Origin: Bryobacterales bacterium
Lineage (GTDB): Bacteria; Acidobacteriota; Terriglobia; Bryobacterales; Bryobacteraceae
Length of the DNA stretch: 64,000 nucleotides
Assembly: GCA_003167255.1 (NCBI GenBank)
Contig: PMTR01000074.1
Coordinates: forward strand, 33,264-97,263
Direction: 5' to 3'
A model generated the notes under the pieces. That model saw only the letters and a list, made by a program, of their open reading frames with translations. It did not search any database and was not told where the DNA came from. The position numbers and the translations under genes were made by a program. Shown piece by piece: positions 44,615 through 52,226 of the stretch. Within the stretch, counting starts at the first letter, position 1. Every line of letters begins with the position of its first letter.

Positions 44615-46377
44615 TGGCCGATCGCCCCGACACAGGCAACGTCCGGAGCAACGCCGGCATGCCGCTGTGGGGCCACCTGCCGGCATCCACCGCTGTCGCC
44701 CTGCTGCGCGATCTGCCCATCGTCGTGGCAGTGCTGGCCCTGTTCTATGGCCTGCTGGCGCTCACGCATTACTGGACCCAGCCCGTCAACACTCAACCGC
44801 CCCTTCATCTCACGCCCGGCGCGCTGCCGCTGTACGCCCTCTTTTCGCTGGCCCGCATCCTGGTGGCCTACTTTTTGAGTCTGGTCTTCGCCGTCGTTTA
44901 TGGCCAGATTGCCGCGCACAACGCCAGGGCCGAGCGCATCCTGATCCCACTCCTCGACACCCTGCAATCTATCCCCGTGCTGAGCTTCTTGCCGCCCGTC
45001 ATGGCCGCCATGGTCGCGCTCTTCCCCACGCGCCAGTTCGGCGTGGAGCTCGGCTCCATTCTGCTGATCTTCACCGGCCAGGTCTGGAACATGGCCTTCA
45101 GCGTCTATTCCTCCACCAAGAACATTCCGCATGAGCTGGTGGAGGCTGCCGCCGTCTTCCGCCTCAACTGGTGGCAGCGTTTCACGCGGCTTGAGATGCC
45201 CTGCGCGGCCATTGGCCTGGTATGGAACTCCATGATGTCGGTGGCCGGCGGCTGGTTTTTTCTGATGGCCTGCGAGGCTTTCGTCCTCGGCAACAGCGTG
45301 CGCCTGCCGGGGCTCGGCTCGTATCTGCAAACCGCCGCCGATAACGCCGACATACGCTCCATCGTGTGGGGCCTGGCGACCATGATCGCCGTCATCGTGC
45401 TGATGGATCAGCTTCTGTGGAGACCCATCATCGCCTGGGCCGAGAAGTTCAAGCTCGAGCAGGTGGAGGCCGCGCAGACGCCGCGCTCTCCCATCCTCAC
45501 GCTGCTGCGCCGCTCGCGCGTTCTGGCCGCCATCGGCCACGTCGCGGTCGAGCCGGCGCGCGAACGGATCGATCTCTATTTCGCCAAAAAGCAGGCCGCC
45601 GCGGGCGCCCCTCACCCGCCCGGCGCTGCCCGCCGGTGGACGGGCCGCGCGGCCGGCGCCATCGCACTGCTGGTGATTCTCTATGCCGTGGTTCGGATGG
45701 GCATCATGCTGGCAACCATTTCGCCGCCCGAAGTGCGCCAGATCTTCCTGGGCGCCGGCGCCACTTTCCTGCGCGTGCTGCTGGCCCTGACACTGGCCGG
45801 CCTATGGACCATCCCGGTGGGAGTCTACATCGGGCTGCGACCCCGCCTGGCCGCGCTGGCCCAGCCCATGGCGCAGATCGCCGCCTCCGTGCCCGCCACG
45901 GCGGTATTCCCCATCGTGCTGCTGGCCTTGATCCGCGTCGGCGGCGGACTGGGCGTCGGCTCCATCGTGCTGATGCTGCTCGGCACCCAGTGGTACATCC
46001 TGTTCAACGTGATCGCCGGCGCGAGCGCCATCCCCACGGACCTCAAGGAAGTCTGCTCCATCTTCCACATGAGCAACTTCGAACGCTGGCGCAGGCTCCT
46101 GCTGCCGGGTATCTTCCCCTACCTGATCACGGGTTTCGTGACCGCATCCGGCGGCGCCTGGAACGCCAGCATCGTGGCCGAATACTCCACCATCCAGCAC
46201 AAGACCTACTCGACCACCGGTCTGGGCGCCATCATCAGCCGCGCTACGGAAAGCGGCAACGTCGCCGTGCTATTGGGCGCCACGGTAGTGATGGCCGCGC
46301 TGGTAGTGACCGTCAACCGCCTCTTCTGGCGCCGCATGTACGGCCTGGCATCCACCCGCTTCAAGCTGGAGACGTAA
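44614..46377 (+). CDS. ABC transporter permease with two fused permease domains (NitT/TauT-like)
   Basis: A 587-residue membrane protein holding two binding-protein-dependent permease domains of about 270 residues each, joined by a basic linker (about 285-340). Domain 1 has the EAA-type loop around IPHELVEAAAVFRLNWWQRFTRLEMP; domain 2 has the corresponding loop IPTDLKEVCSIFHMSNFERWRRLLLPGI. Both contain five to six hydrophobic helices (for example ALLRDLPIVVAVLALFYGLL and AIALLVILYAVVRMGIML). Most NitT/TauT systems use two copies of one permease, so the fused pair would make a whole pore in one chain. A fragment of its last 38 codons is duplicated at 50541-50654. Confidence 0.88.
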   Translation: MADRPDTGNVRSNAGMPLWGHLPASTAVALLRDLPIVVAVLALFYGLLALTHYWTQPVNTQPPLHLTPGALPLYALFSLARILVAYFLSLVFAVVYGQIAAHNARAERILIPLLDTLQSIPVLSFLPPVMAAMVALFPTRQFGVELGSILLIFTGQVWNMAFSVYSSTKNIPHELVEAAAVFRLNWWQRFTRLEMPCAAIGLVWNSMMSVAGGWFFLMACEAFVLGNSVRLPGLGSYLQTAADNADIRSIVWGLATMIAVIVLMDQLLWRPIIAWAEKFKLEQVEAAQTPRSPILTLLRRSRVLAAIGHVAVEPARERIDLYFAKKQAAAGAPHPPGAARRWTGRAAGAIALLVILYAVVRMGIMLATISPPEVRQIFLGAGATFLRVLLALTLAGLWTIPVGVYIGLRPRLAALAQPMAQIAASVPATAVFPIVLLALIRVGGGLGVGSIVLMLLGTQWYILFNVIAGASAIPTDLKEVCSIFHMSNFERWRRLLLPGIFPYLITGFVTASGGAWNASIVAEYSTIQHKTYSTTGLGAIISRATESGNVAVLLGATVVMAALVVTVNRLFWRRMYGLASTRFKLET

Positions 46378-46418
46378 TTTTCTGGACCTTAAGTGTTTCC
46401 GCCGGGTTAGTTCCGTCT

Positions 46419-46431
46419 ATCCCCGGTTTTC
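46419..46431. repeat. Half copy of the AAAACCGGGGA palindrome
   Basis: ATCCCCGGTTTTC, the same as the right arm of the palindrome at 49478-49501. It lies between the end of the permease gene and the end of the Abi-alpha gene. Confidence 0.5.
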
Positions 46432-46455
46432 TTGGTTTTCTTAATAGCAGTTGAC

Positions 46456-47217
46456 TTACTTTTGAGGTGCGGAGGACGGCGTTACGGTCGGAGTTTGGCA
46501 CGCGGCCATGAAAGACCATCCCAAGTTAGACAATGACCATTTTGTTTTTGTTACGCTCTGAGTCATCGGCACCTTGGTTTGCATCGGCAGTAACGGAGTC
46601 CTCTCCGTTAATATGCCGTGTCGGACCATGATTTCGACAAGCGTAAGAAACCGATTGTCTACGGCTATCCCTACAACGGTGCCAGGAGGTTTGGGTACGT
46701 GGCCAAACAGAGCTGCATCGTATATCTGTTTTAGCCCAAAGATATCGAATTGGATCTCCACGAAGGGCCTTCTCTCCTTCGAAACCAGTGCCATTACGTC
46801 TTGATATAGTGCACTGAGGAACAATGCGTCGGTGGGCGTTATTTCTCTGAGGATTGCAACAAAAGCCGGCAACACTTTGTCCTTGTGCCGCGGGTCTGCT
46901 GCATTCGCCAACAGATTTGCCCACGCACTCTGAAGGTTCGGGTCTTCCTCAAGTGCGGCGGCTTGTAGGGCAGGATGAATAATTGAAAGGGGAACTTGCC
47001 CCGGCGACAGGCCCGCCTCTTTCAGTACCCGGTTGGCCTCCGCTGTCGCTTTAACGAGATTCCGGAACAGCCGCTTATTGATTGGCAGCGCTAGCAACGA
47101 ACTGAGAGCTTTCCCCGGCTCGGCCAGGGCCGCCTTTAAGAACCCATCGGATTCTTTCTTAGCCTCCCCGATCACCTTGCCCGCCGCCGTCCTTACGAGA
47201 CCCGTCACAGGTTCCAT
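46456..47217 (-). CDS. Abi-alpha (DUF4393) family protein, possible abortive-infection factor
   Basis: A 253-residue protein with the Abi-alpha pattern: an N-terminal helix, VLKEAGLSPGQVPLSIIHPALQAAALEEDPNLQSAWANLLANAADPRHKDKVLPAFVAILREITPTDALFL, and a C-terminal domain of mixed structure. The L-E-E-D/E-x-x-L-x-x-x-W-A-x-L-L-A-N-A-x-D segment is the family signature. Members are predicted phage-defence proteins. The ATG at 47217 is preferred to an upstream start at 47259. The gene starts a cluster of abortive-infection and toxin genes up to 50513. Its activity is not known. Confidence 0.75.
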   Translation of the reverse strand: MEPVTGLVRTAAGKVIGEAKKESDGFLKAALAEPGKALSSLLALPINKRLFRNLVKATAEANRVLKEAGLSPGQVPLSIIHPALQAAALEEDPNLQSAWANLLANAADPRHKDKVLPAFVAILREITPTDALFLSALYQDVMALVSKERRPFVEIQFDIFGLKQIYDAALFGHVPKPPGTVVGIAVDNRFLTLVEIMVRHGILTERTPLLPMQTKVPMTQSVTKTKWSLSNLGWSFMAACQTPTVTPSSAPQK

Positions 47218-47283
47218 GACCGCGAGTCTACCAAGTTTATCCACCGACGGCGCTGGCACTCGGTCACCCCCGTTTGATTCATC

Positions 47284-48525
47284 CTACTTCACGGCGAGGG
47301 TGACTCCTGCCTGAGTGCTGGAACCTACCGTGATCGACAGCGAGGCAGCTCCCGACGGCGTGTTCAGCGGGACGACCACGTTCACCTGCATCACTCCCGA
47401 GATCAGCTCGGGTGCCTCGCCGTAGAAAGTGACCGTGGCTGGCTGGCCGCCGACGAATGCCGTCACCGGCAACAAGGGTTTAGGGATCTGGCTCGTCGTT
47501 GCGCAGCCGTTCGAGCAGGTCACGCTGCCAGTGACTCCCGCCGGCGACGTCTGTCCCTCGCCCGTCATGAAGATCTGTACGATGCTTCCTGCTGGCGCGG
47601 GGTTCCAGGCCGTGTTAGGGCTATTGTCGGAGTTCAACGCGGCCGCCTGCCCCGTGCCGGTGCCTGTCGTCGCGAAGATTCCCGGAGAGGCAGCAGTCAA
47701 CTTAACGTTAGGAGTCGCAGACTTGGACCACGCGCCCAGATAGTAGACATCGACAAAGAGCAATGAGCCCGGTATGCTTCCCATTTGATCGATTTCGTAC
47801 GGCACCACGCAGTTGATCTGCGTCTCACTTACGTACGTCAGCGGCGCCTGTACCGCATATTCGCAGCATGAGCCTTGAGGGGGCTGGTTGTAGAAGTAAA
47901 CATAGACGCCGTCGAGCGAAGTCGCCACCTTGCCGGTGGAATCGAGCTGCGCACCGTCCGGCACGACCGGACCCAAGCCAGTTCCGAAGAGCGAGACAAC
48001 TTCGCCCGGCGACATCGAAGCGTTCGCAAAACTAGCGGCGTTCAGCACCGAAGTGATCTCCCCTTGCAGAGTAGGAGGTCCTGGACCATTAACTTGCGTC
48101 ACGATGATGGGAACCACGACGGTCGGCGCGAGAGGCGATGTGATGGTGATGGTTCCACTATACGGACGCGGCAAGCCGGTCGAACCGATCCCTGTCGTTA
48201 CGCCTGGAATGGACACGAGCGCCGCAGCGTAGATACCGACCGAGGCAGGAGTGACCGGTGGGGCGTTCGACACCGGCGCACCTAAGATCCAGGGTCCAGG
48301 GGGTGAAACCGATTTGATATCGACCGAATAGGGGATCGCGCTTCCATCACTACTCGCAACCGAGAGGTATTGAACCCGAGAAAAAGTTGTAGAGAAAGAA
48401 GGGTCTATAACTAAGTCCATGCTCGTCGGAGACACGACGAGTTGGGTTTGGGCTCGCACCAACCCGGCGAACACCAGCACTGCGGCGAGTGCCCCCGACA
48501 AGGCGTGTTTCTGTGAGCGCTGCAT
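47284..48525 (-). CDS. Secreted TIGR03437-type protein
   Basis: A 413-residue secreted protein (signal MQRSQKHALSGALAAVLVFAGLVRA). The N-terminal part is beta-rich and Ig-like (VVSPTSMDLVIDPSFSTTF). The C-terminal 235 residues show the TIGR03437 pattern, abundant in Solibacter genomes: VLNAASFANASMSPGEVVSLFGTGLGP, YVSETQINCVVPYEI, and GTGQAAALNSDNSPNTAWNPAPAGSIVQIFMTGEGQT. The function of the domain is unknown; it may take part in surface display or assembly. A clear ribosome site (AAGGAG) precedes the ATG at 48525. It is flanked by defence-type genes. Confidence 0.85.
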   Translation of the reverse strand: MQRSQKHALSGALAAVLVFAGLVRAQTQLVVSPTSMDLVIDPSFSTTFSRVQYLSVASSDGSAIPYSVDIKSVSPPGPWILGAPVSNAPPVTPASVGIYAAALVSIPGVTTGIGSTGLPRPYSGTITITSPLAPTVVVPIIVTQVNGPGPPTLQGEITSVLNAASFANASMSPGEVVSLFGTGLGPVVPDGAQLDSTGKVATSLDGVYVYFYNQPPQGSCCEYAVQAPLTYVSETQINCVVPYEIDQMGSIPGSLLFVDVYYLGAWSKSATPNVKLTAASPGIFATTGTGTGQAAALNSDNSPNTAWNPAPAGSIVQIFMTGEGQTSPAGVTGSVTCSNGCATTSQIPKPLLPVTAFVGGQPATVTFYGEAPELISGVMQVNVVVPLNTPSGAASLSITVGSSTQAGVTLAVK

Positions 48526-48600
48526 TTTTCTCCTTGGTCCGCCTTGAAATGAGAAACCCGACCCAATTTTACATCCTTCAGGCCTGTTTGTCATGTGTAG

Positions 48601-48625
48601 GAAAACCGGGGACTGGAAAACCGGG
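48601..48625. repeat. Direct half copies of the AAAACCGGGG motif
   Basis: GAAAACCGGGGACT (48601-48614) followed by GGAAAACCGGG (48615-48625). Both match the left arm of the palindrome at 49478-49501. They lie between the TIGR03437 gene and the AbiU2/HEPN gene. Confidence 0.5.
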
Positions 48626-48691
48626 TAGTACCTGGAGCCTCCTTGGGTCACTTCACACCTTCCGTCTGTCACCTGGTCGCCTGCTGCCTCT

Positions 48692-49360
48692 TTAGGCGCC
48701 CGTGTTAGGCGCGGCCCGCGTTGCGGGTTCGATTTGTTCTGCGACTTTGGTATCGCTCCGCTCCAGGTCGGCCCGTAGCGCCCTTAGAATGATCAGGAAA
48801 TCATCGTGCCCGACAATATCCTTCGACCAAGACTCTCGCTTGAACAGAAGGCTATAGCGGTTCAGGATTGCTTTAGCCCGAGCAATGAGCAAGTCGACAT
48901 CATTGAAGGTCAGAGCGAAGCGATTCCCCAGTCTCAAGTTCTCCGCGATATCCCTCAAATTGATGTGAGCGACAACGCTGCCCCGCAATTGCACGAGTTT
49001 CTTCACGATAGAATCGCTCTTGCCAACGGAACCAATATCCTGATCGAGCCGCACGGGATCCGGAGGAGACGCGAACCACTGCGGGTTGTTCTTGATCGCT
49101 TCAAGCCAACTCTCAAGACTGAGCGCTCTGCTGTGGCTGACGTAGACCCGGCTGAGCCGGTGTATGGCTGCCTCAATATAGGACTGCAAGGACAGCGACC
49201 AAAACGCTTGGCTTTGGTTGAATTCGCGAGAGTACTCATTGAACGATGCGCTGAGATCCGCGCGCAGGCTCCGAAAGATTGCTGCGTACGTAATGTCATG
49301 CGCGAGACGATCTAACAGGCGTCCGAATTCGATGGAATCCCGAGGAGGTGCGATGCTCAT
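48692..49360 (-). CDS. HEPN/AbiU2-like protein, possible ribonuclease toxin
   Basis: A 222-residue helical protein resembling AbiU2-type HEPN proteins of abortive-infection systems. FWSLSLQSYIEAAIHRLSRVY matches the helix that carries the family's conserved polar face, and QLRGSVVAHINLRD (R126 to H132) fits the RX4-6H motif that forms the HEPN ribonuclease site. The ATG at 49360 with AGGAGG just upstream is preferred to longer in-frame readings from 49540. No obvious antidote gene follows; the adjacent AbrB/RelE-type pair is transcribed in the other direction. Confidence 0.7.
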   Translation of the reverse strand: MSIAPPRDSIEFGRLLDRLAHDITYAAIFRSLRADLSASFNEYSREFNQSQAFWSLSLQSYIEAAIHRLSRVYVSHSRALSLESWLEAIKNNPQWFASPPDPVRLDQDIGSVGKSDSIVKKLVQLRGSVVAHINLRDIAENLRLGNRFALTFNDVDLLIARAKAILNRYSLLFKRESWSKDIVGHDDFLIILRALRADLERSDTKVAEQIEPATRAAPNTGA

Positions 49361-49477
49361 GACTATCCGCCTTACCGGGCTACTGGGCCGCACGGCGTGA
49401 CCGTTTGCCAGCGCGTGGTCTCCGGTCGTCTTCTTTCGCCCGTAACTCCATGAAAACATGTTAGCAACTAACGGGGG

Positions 49478-49501
49478 AAAACCGGGGACATCCCCGGTTT
49501 T
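49478..49501. repeat. Perfect AAAACCGGGGA palindrome
   Basis: AAAACCGGGGA (49478-49488) faces TCCCCGGTTTT (49491-49501) across two bases. A thymine run follows on the + strand, so it also looks like a terminator hairpin, but no + strand gene ends here. Half copies lie at 46419-46431 and 48601-48625, which suggests a dispersed repeat family. Confidence 0.6.
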
Positions 49502-49650
49502 TCCGACTCTGCGGGTAATTCGCGGGACCAAAGGAGGCACATTTATCCCAGGTTGGAGGCCCGTCGCGCTGCTACACGACGGCAGCCGGCCTTTGACAGG
49601 AACCGCCGTCTGCTATGCTAACGGCAGAACTAGGTTTAGTTTCTTACGCT

Positions 49651-49965
49651 ATGACCTTCACCGTCAAAACTGAAGCTGACACCCTGCCGGCCGCGGTGCG
49701 GCAACAGGCGGGCATTAAACTCGGCGACATGCTGGAATTCAAGGTGTCCGGAGGCGTGGTCACCATCATTCCCAAACTGCCCACCGCTGACGATGAATAC
49801 ACCCCAGCGCAGCGAGCCATCGTCGATGCCCAACTGGCCGAAGGCCTGGAGGACATCCGCAAAGGCCGCGTTTCTCGCAAATTTGATACTGTCGATGAGA
49901 TGCTGGCTTCGTTGAAAGCGGGCCATAAGAGCAAGCCACGGCAGAAGAAACCCCATAGCCGATGA
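49651..49965 (+). CDS. AbrB/SpoVT-like antitoxin
   Basis: A 104-residue protein. Residues 1-40 form an AbrB-type swapped-hairpin DNA-binding domain: MTFTVKTEADTLPAAVRQQAGIKLGDMLEFKVSGGVVTIIPK. The rest is charged and helical (DAQLAEGLEDIRKGRVSRKFDTVDEMLASLK), suited for binding a toxin. The ATG at 49651 starts the domain directly; an in-frame ATG at 49615 would add twelve residues. It overlaps the next gene by ATGA. Confidence 0.8.
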   Translation: MTFTVKTEADTLPAAVRQQAGIKLGDMLEFKVSGGVVTIIPKLPTADDEYTPAQRAIVDAQLAEGLEDIRKGRVSRKFDTVDEMLASLKAGHKSKPRQKKPHSR

Positions 49966-50210
49966 AGTGGCAACACTCCGACCGATCGAAGAAAGACTAC
50001 GACAGCCTGCAGCAGAAGATCCAAAAAGCTTTTGACAAACAGGCCCGGCTTTTAGCTGAGAACCTGCTCCACCCATCCCTACACGCCAAGAAATTCGATG
50101 AAGGTGAAGACCTCTGGCAGGGCCGCGTCACCAAGGCTTGGCGTTTTTATTTCAAGATTGACGATGACACGTACATCATCACCCGCATTGTTCCCCACCC
50201 CAAGAAATGA
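49962..50210 (+). CDS. RelE/ParE-superfamily toxin
   Basis: An 82-residue basic protein: MKWQHSDRSKKDYDSLQQKIQKAFDKQARLL, then LHPSLHAKKFDEGEDLWQGRVTKAWRFYFKIDDDTYIITRIVPHPKK. This is the RelE/ParE fold, with the G-R-V-T-x-x-W-R-F-Y-F strand and final basic tail; members cleave mRNA on the ribosome or poison gyrase. Here the RelE (mRNA interferase) branch seems more likely from the histidine and arginine-rich end. It is coupled to an AbrB-like antitoxin gene, an uncommon but known pairing. Confidence 0.78.
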   Translation: MKWQHSDRSKKDYDSLQQKIQKAFDKQARLLAENLLHPSLHAKKFDEGEDLWQGRVTKAWRFYFKIDDDTYIITRIVPHPKK

Positions 50211-50241
50211 TCCCGATGCATCACCGAGAGTCCCGGTAACT

Positions 50242-50397
50242 CTACTGCCCCGCTTGTCCGTCCTCACCTCGCAGGAAATCCGCCGCCGCGCCGATCACCT
50301 CCACGTTGCGGATCACGGCGTCCTGCAACTCCTCGGATGCCATGAATGCTTCTCTGCCGGGCCGAATGAAGCGGGTGAGCCGCCGGCAACGCGCCAT
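50242..50397 (-). pseudogene. Remnant of a HepT-like (HEPN, DUF86) toxin gene
   Basis: A 51-residue frame containing TRFIRPGREAFMASEELQDAVIRNVEVIGAAADFL, which is the middle of a HepT-type toxin (usual form: G-R-E-A-F-x-x-S-x-x-x-Q-D-A-V-I-R-N-L-E-V-I-G-E-A). The C-terminal half with the RX4-6H motif is absent, the frame ending in TAG at 50242. Its usual antidote MntA is not present nearby. It lies directly after the RelE-type toxin gene on the other strand. Confidence 0.6.
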
Positions 50398-50468
50398 GAT
50401 GCCCTATGTTCCAGCGCACCGCATCCGCGCCAGACTGGAGGCCGCTGTCCCGATGTGCCCACGATTCC

Positions 50469-50513
50469 TGCGGCGGCGATTAACACGCCGGTGTCGCAGA
50501 ATGTCCGGACCAT
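50469..50513 (-). pseudogene. 5' remnant of a PIN-domain toxin gene
   Basis: The first 15 codons read MVRTFCDTGVLIAAA, the opening of a PIN-domain protein with its first catalytic aspartate. After that the frame has no similarity to the domain. It lies 72 bases upstream of the HepT remnant, in another frame of the same strand, so the two came from different genes. Confidence 0.5.
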
Positions 50514-50540
50514 GTGAGTGGGCGACAAAGCAACAACGCC

Positions 50541-50654
50541 GCAATGCCCTTGGGCGCAACCGTAGTGGTGGCGGCGCTGGTGGTGACCGTGAACCGCCTC
50601 CTCCGGCGCCGCATGTACGGCCTGGCATCCACCCGCTTCAAGCTCGAAACGTGA
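50541..50654 (+). pseudogene. Duplicated 3' fragment of the ABC permease gene
   Basis: Thirty-seven codons plus stop that match the last part of the permease gene at 46263-46377: GATVVVAALVVTVNRLLRRR, then MYGLASTRFKLET, with the source reading GATVVMAALVVTVNRLFWRR and the same ending. At the DNA level the two are close but not identical, so the copy is not recent. It has no start of its own and no other part of the gene. Confidence 0.85.
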
Positions 50655-50775
50655 CATCTCGGCTGGCCATCGTTGTGGGGCGGGCAATCCTGCCCGCAGC
50701 GCCTTTCAGGCGGTTCTCCGGCCTCGGCGGGAATCCTCGCCCGCGGCCAGCGCCACTCCGATGGGAATACAAATC

Positions 50776-51471
50776 TTACTGGGTGGTTCCAACACGGGTT
50801 GTTTTGATGATGGGCTGAAGCTTGATGTTCAGCGGCATGCGGGCGCCGGACGGCAAACTGAGCCAGGTTGGTTCGGCAGCGTTGGGGCCAGGGTTGTAGC
50901 GCCAGACCTCGTAACCGGGCACCGAGACTTCCAATGCGACTTCGGCGCCGGATGGGATCAGGAGATCATACCTCGGTGTGGCGCTAAGGGATAGGGCGCT
51001 CGCGCAGTCTTTTCCGCGCCACACGCGAAAGTTGACGGCTTCAATCGGGTCGCCAGTGGCGGCGTCGGTGATGGTGCCGCTGATCCTGGCGGCTTTGGGC
51101 CCGATCTTAACCAGAACGTCGCTGGCTGGGGCGGCATCGGAGAGCTGAACAACGGGGACGGTCCGGTTGTCGTAGATGAACCAGCGCGGGTTGGCATAGC
51201 CGTCGGCCTCCTTCATGGCAAAGACTTGGTAGCGGGCGGACTTGAGCCCATTGATGACGAAGCGGCCGGCGGCGTCGGTTTGGACGTATCGAACCATGCC
51301 CTGATGAAGCTCGTCAGTGAGCTGTGCCGTCACGTCAGCGCCGGCGACTGGCTGCGAGTATTCGTTGACGACAATGCCGCGGATCACGCCGGTGGACGGG
51401 CGGGGCTGGGCACAGATGGTTGCGGCAGTAGCCAAGGATGCAAGGGTTGAGAGGAAAGCGTTTCGATTCAT
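50776..51471 (-). CDS. Secreted carboxypeptidase-regulatory-like domain protein
   Basis: A 231-residue secreted protein (signal MNRNAFLSTLASLATAATICA). It holds two transthyretin-like beta-sandwich units: TGVIRGIVVNEYSQPVAGADVTAQL with VQTDAAGRFVINGL, and ARISGTITDAATGDPIEAVNFRVW. Such CarboxypepD-regulatory-like domains are very common in Solibacter-type secreted proteins and bind or stabilise, without catalysis. The role of this protein is unknown. Confidence 0.75.
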   Translation of the reverse strand: MNRNAFLSTLASLATAATICAQPRPSTGVIRGIVVNEYSQPVAGADVTAQLTDELHQGMVRYVQTDAAGRFVINGLKSARYQVFAMKEADGYANPRWFIYDNRTVPVVQLSDAAPASDVLVKIGPKAARISGTITDAATGDPIEAVNFRVWRGKDCASALSLSATPRYDLLIPSGAEVALEVSVPGYEVWRYNPGPNAAEPTWLSLPSGARMPLNIKLQPIIKTTRVGTTQ

Positions 51472-51640
51472 GAAGTCATCTCCGTTATGTGTTTTGGTTG
51501 TATCCAGTGGCCGGAACGACGTGGACCCGGCTCTGAGCGACCTGCTCAGATGCGCCGGAGACCTCTGACTAGCTGCTGCTGCGGCTCAGAAATCCCCATA
51601 CGTACTAGTAATACTAGATGCGAGATAAGGAGAAATCAAG

Positions 51641-51745
51641 ATGCCCGCTAGTAAAAATGTCAGTATTTGGTACCTGAAATTGGTTAACAGGGAGTTTCCG
51701 GAGGTGGGATGGGGTTCGTTCACAAGCACAAGAAATAGATTTTAG
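51641..51745 (+). CDS. Possible 34-residue ORF with strong ribosome site
   Basis: ATG at 51641 preceded by AAGGAG with seven bases between, followed by 34 codons (MPASKNVSIWYLKLVNREF, then a Gly/Ser/Thr-rich end) and TAG. No similarity to known proteins is recognised. Codon use is less GC-rich than in neighbours. It may be a small gene or the start of a decayed one. Confidence 0.3.
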   Translation: MPASKNVSIWYLKLVNREFPEVGWGSFTSTRNRF

Positions 51746-52084
51746 TGCCGGGGAATCAGTGATTTGCGGGGAAAACCGCGCTCCGGCCCACCCGGTTTCT
51801 TGAGCGGCGTCAGCCAGAATGGAGTCGGGAGAAGAAGGGAACCCCGGTTCAGACCCAACGGTCTCCGGGCCAGGCGTCGGCTGCCGCGGCCTTGCCGGCC
51901 ATCAGACCAAAGGCTTGGCGGCGGCCGATCCGCCGCGGTCGTCAATACCGGGTCGGCGCTCGATGGCGTTGAGAAGAAGGTGATCGTCGAATTACTCTCG
52001 CGCCTCAACCAGAGCGTACAGGGGTGCGACGTTCCGCTGCGCGGTTACCACTTCGTGGGGTAGCGCTTCGCACCGAGCCGCGAC
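51746..52084. other. Intergenic stretch with no recognised gene
   Basis: About 340 bases between the small ORF and the left palindrome of the transposase. Open frames of 88-99 codons exist on both strands but neither resembles a known family; a segment reading QRNVAPLYALVEARE in one frame of the minus strand ends in a stop and could be part of an eroded gene. No repeat or RNA gene was seen. Confidence 0.3.
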
Positions 52085-52168
52085 CACACCGAGCCGCGAC
52101 CGTTAGGGAGCGGAGGGTCACCGCTGACGTACCGGCCCTCCGCTCGCTGACGGTCGCGGCTCGGTGTG
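52085..52168. repeat. REP palindrome left of the Y1 transposase
   Basis: Two 33-base arms (52085-52117 and 52136-52168) are inverse copies with two mismatches; the arm contains CACCGAGCCGCGACCGT and GGGAGCGGAGGG. A second partial copy of the arm begins 52072-52084, directly next to it. The same family occurs right of the transposase at 52711-52793. Confidence 0.85.
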
Positions 52169-52226
52169 TTGGTGTGGGAGCGAAGAAACATGAGACAACG
52201 GCGCCCCTTTGGGCGCCATCGTCATA

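Noticed and set aside
46963..46977. Match to part of the palindrome cluster at 4501-4516 (CTTGTAGGGCAGGATG)
   Set aside because: It lies in the coding sequence of the Abi-alpha gene, has no palindrome around it, and one 16-base match in 64 kb is close to chance.
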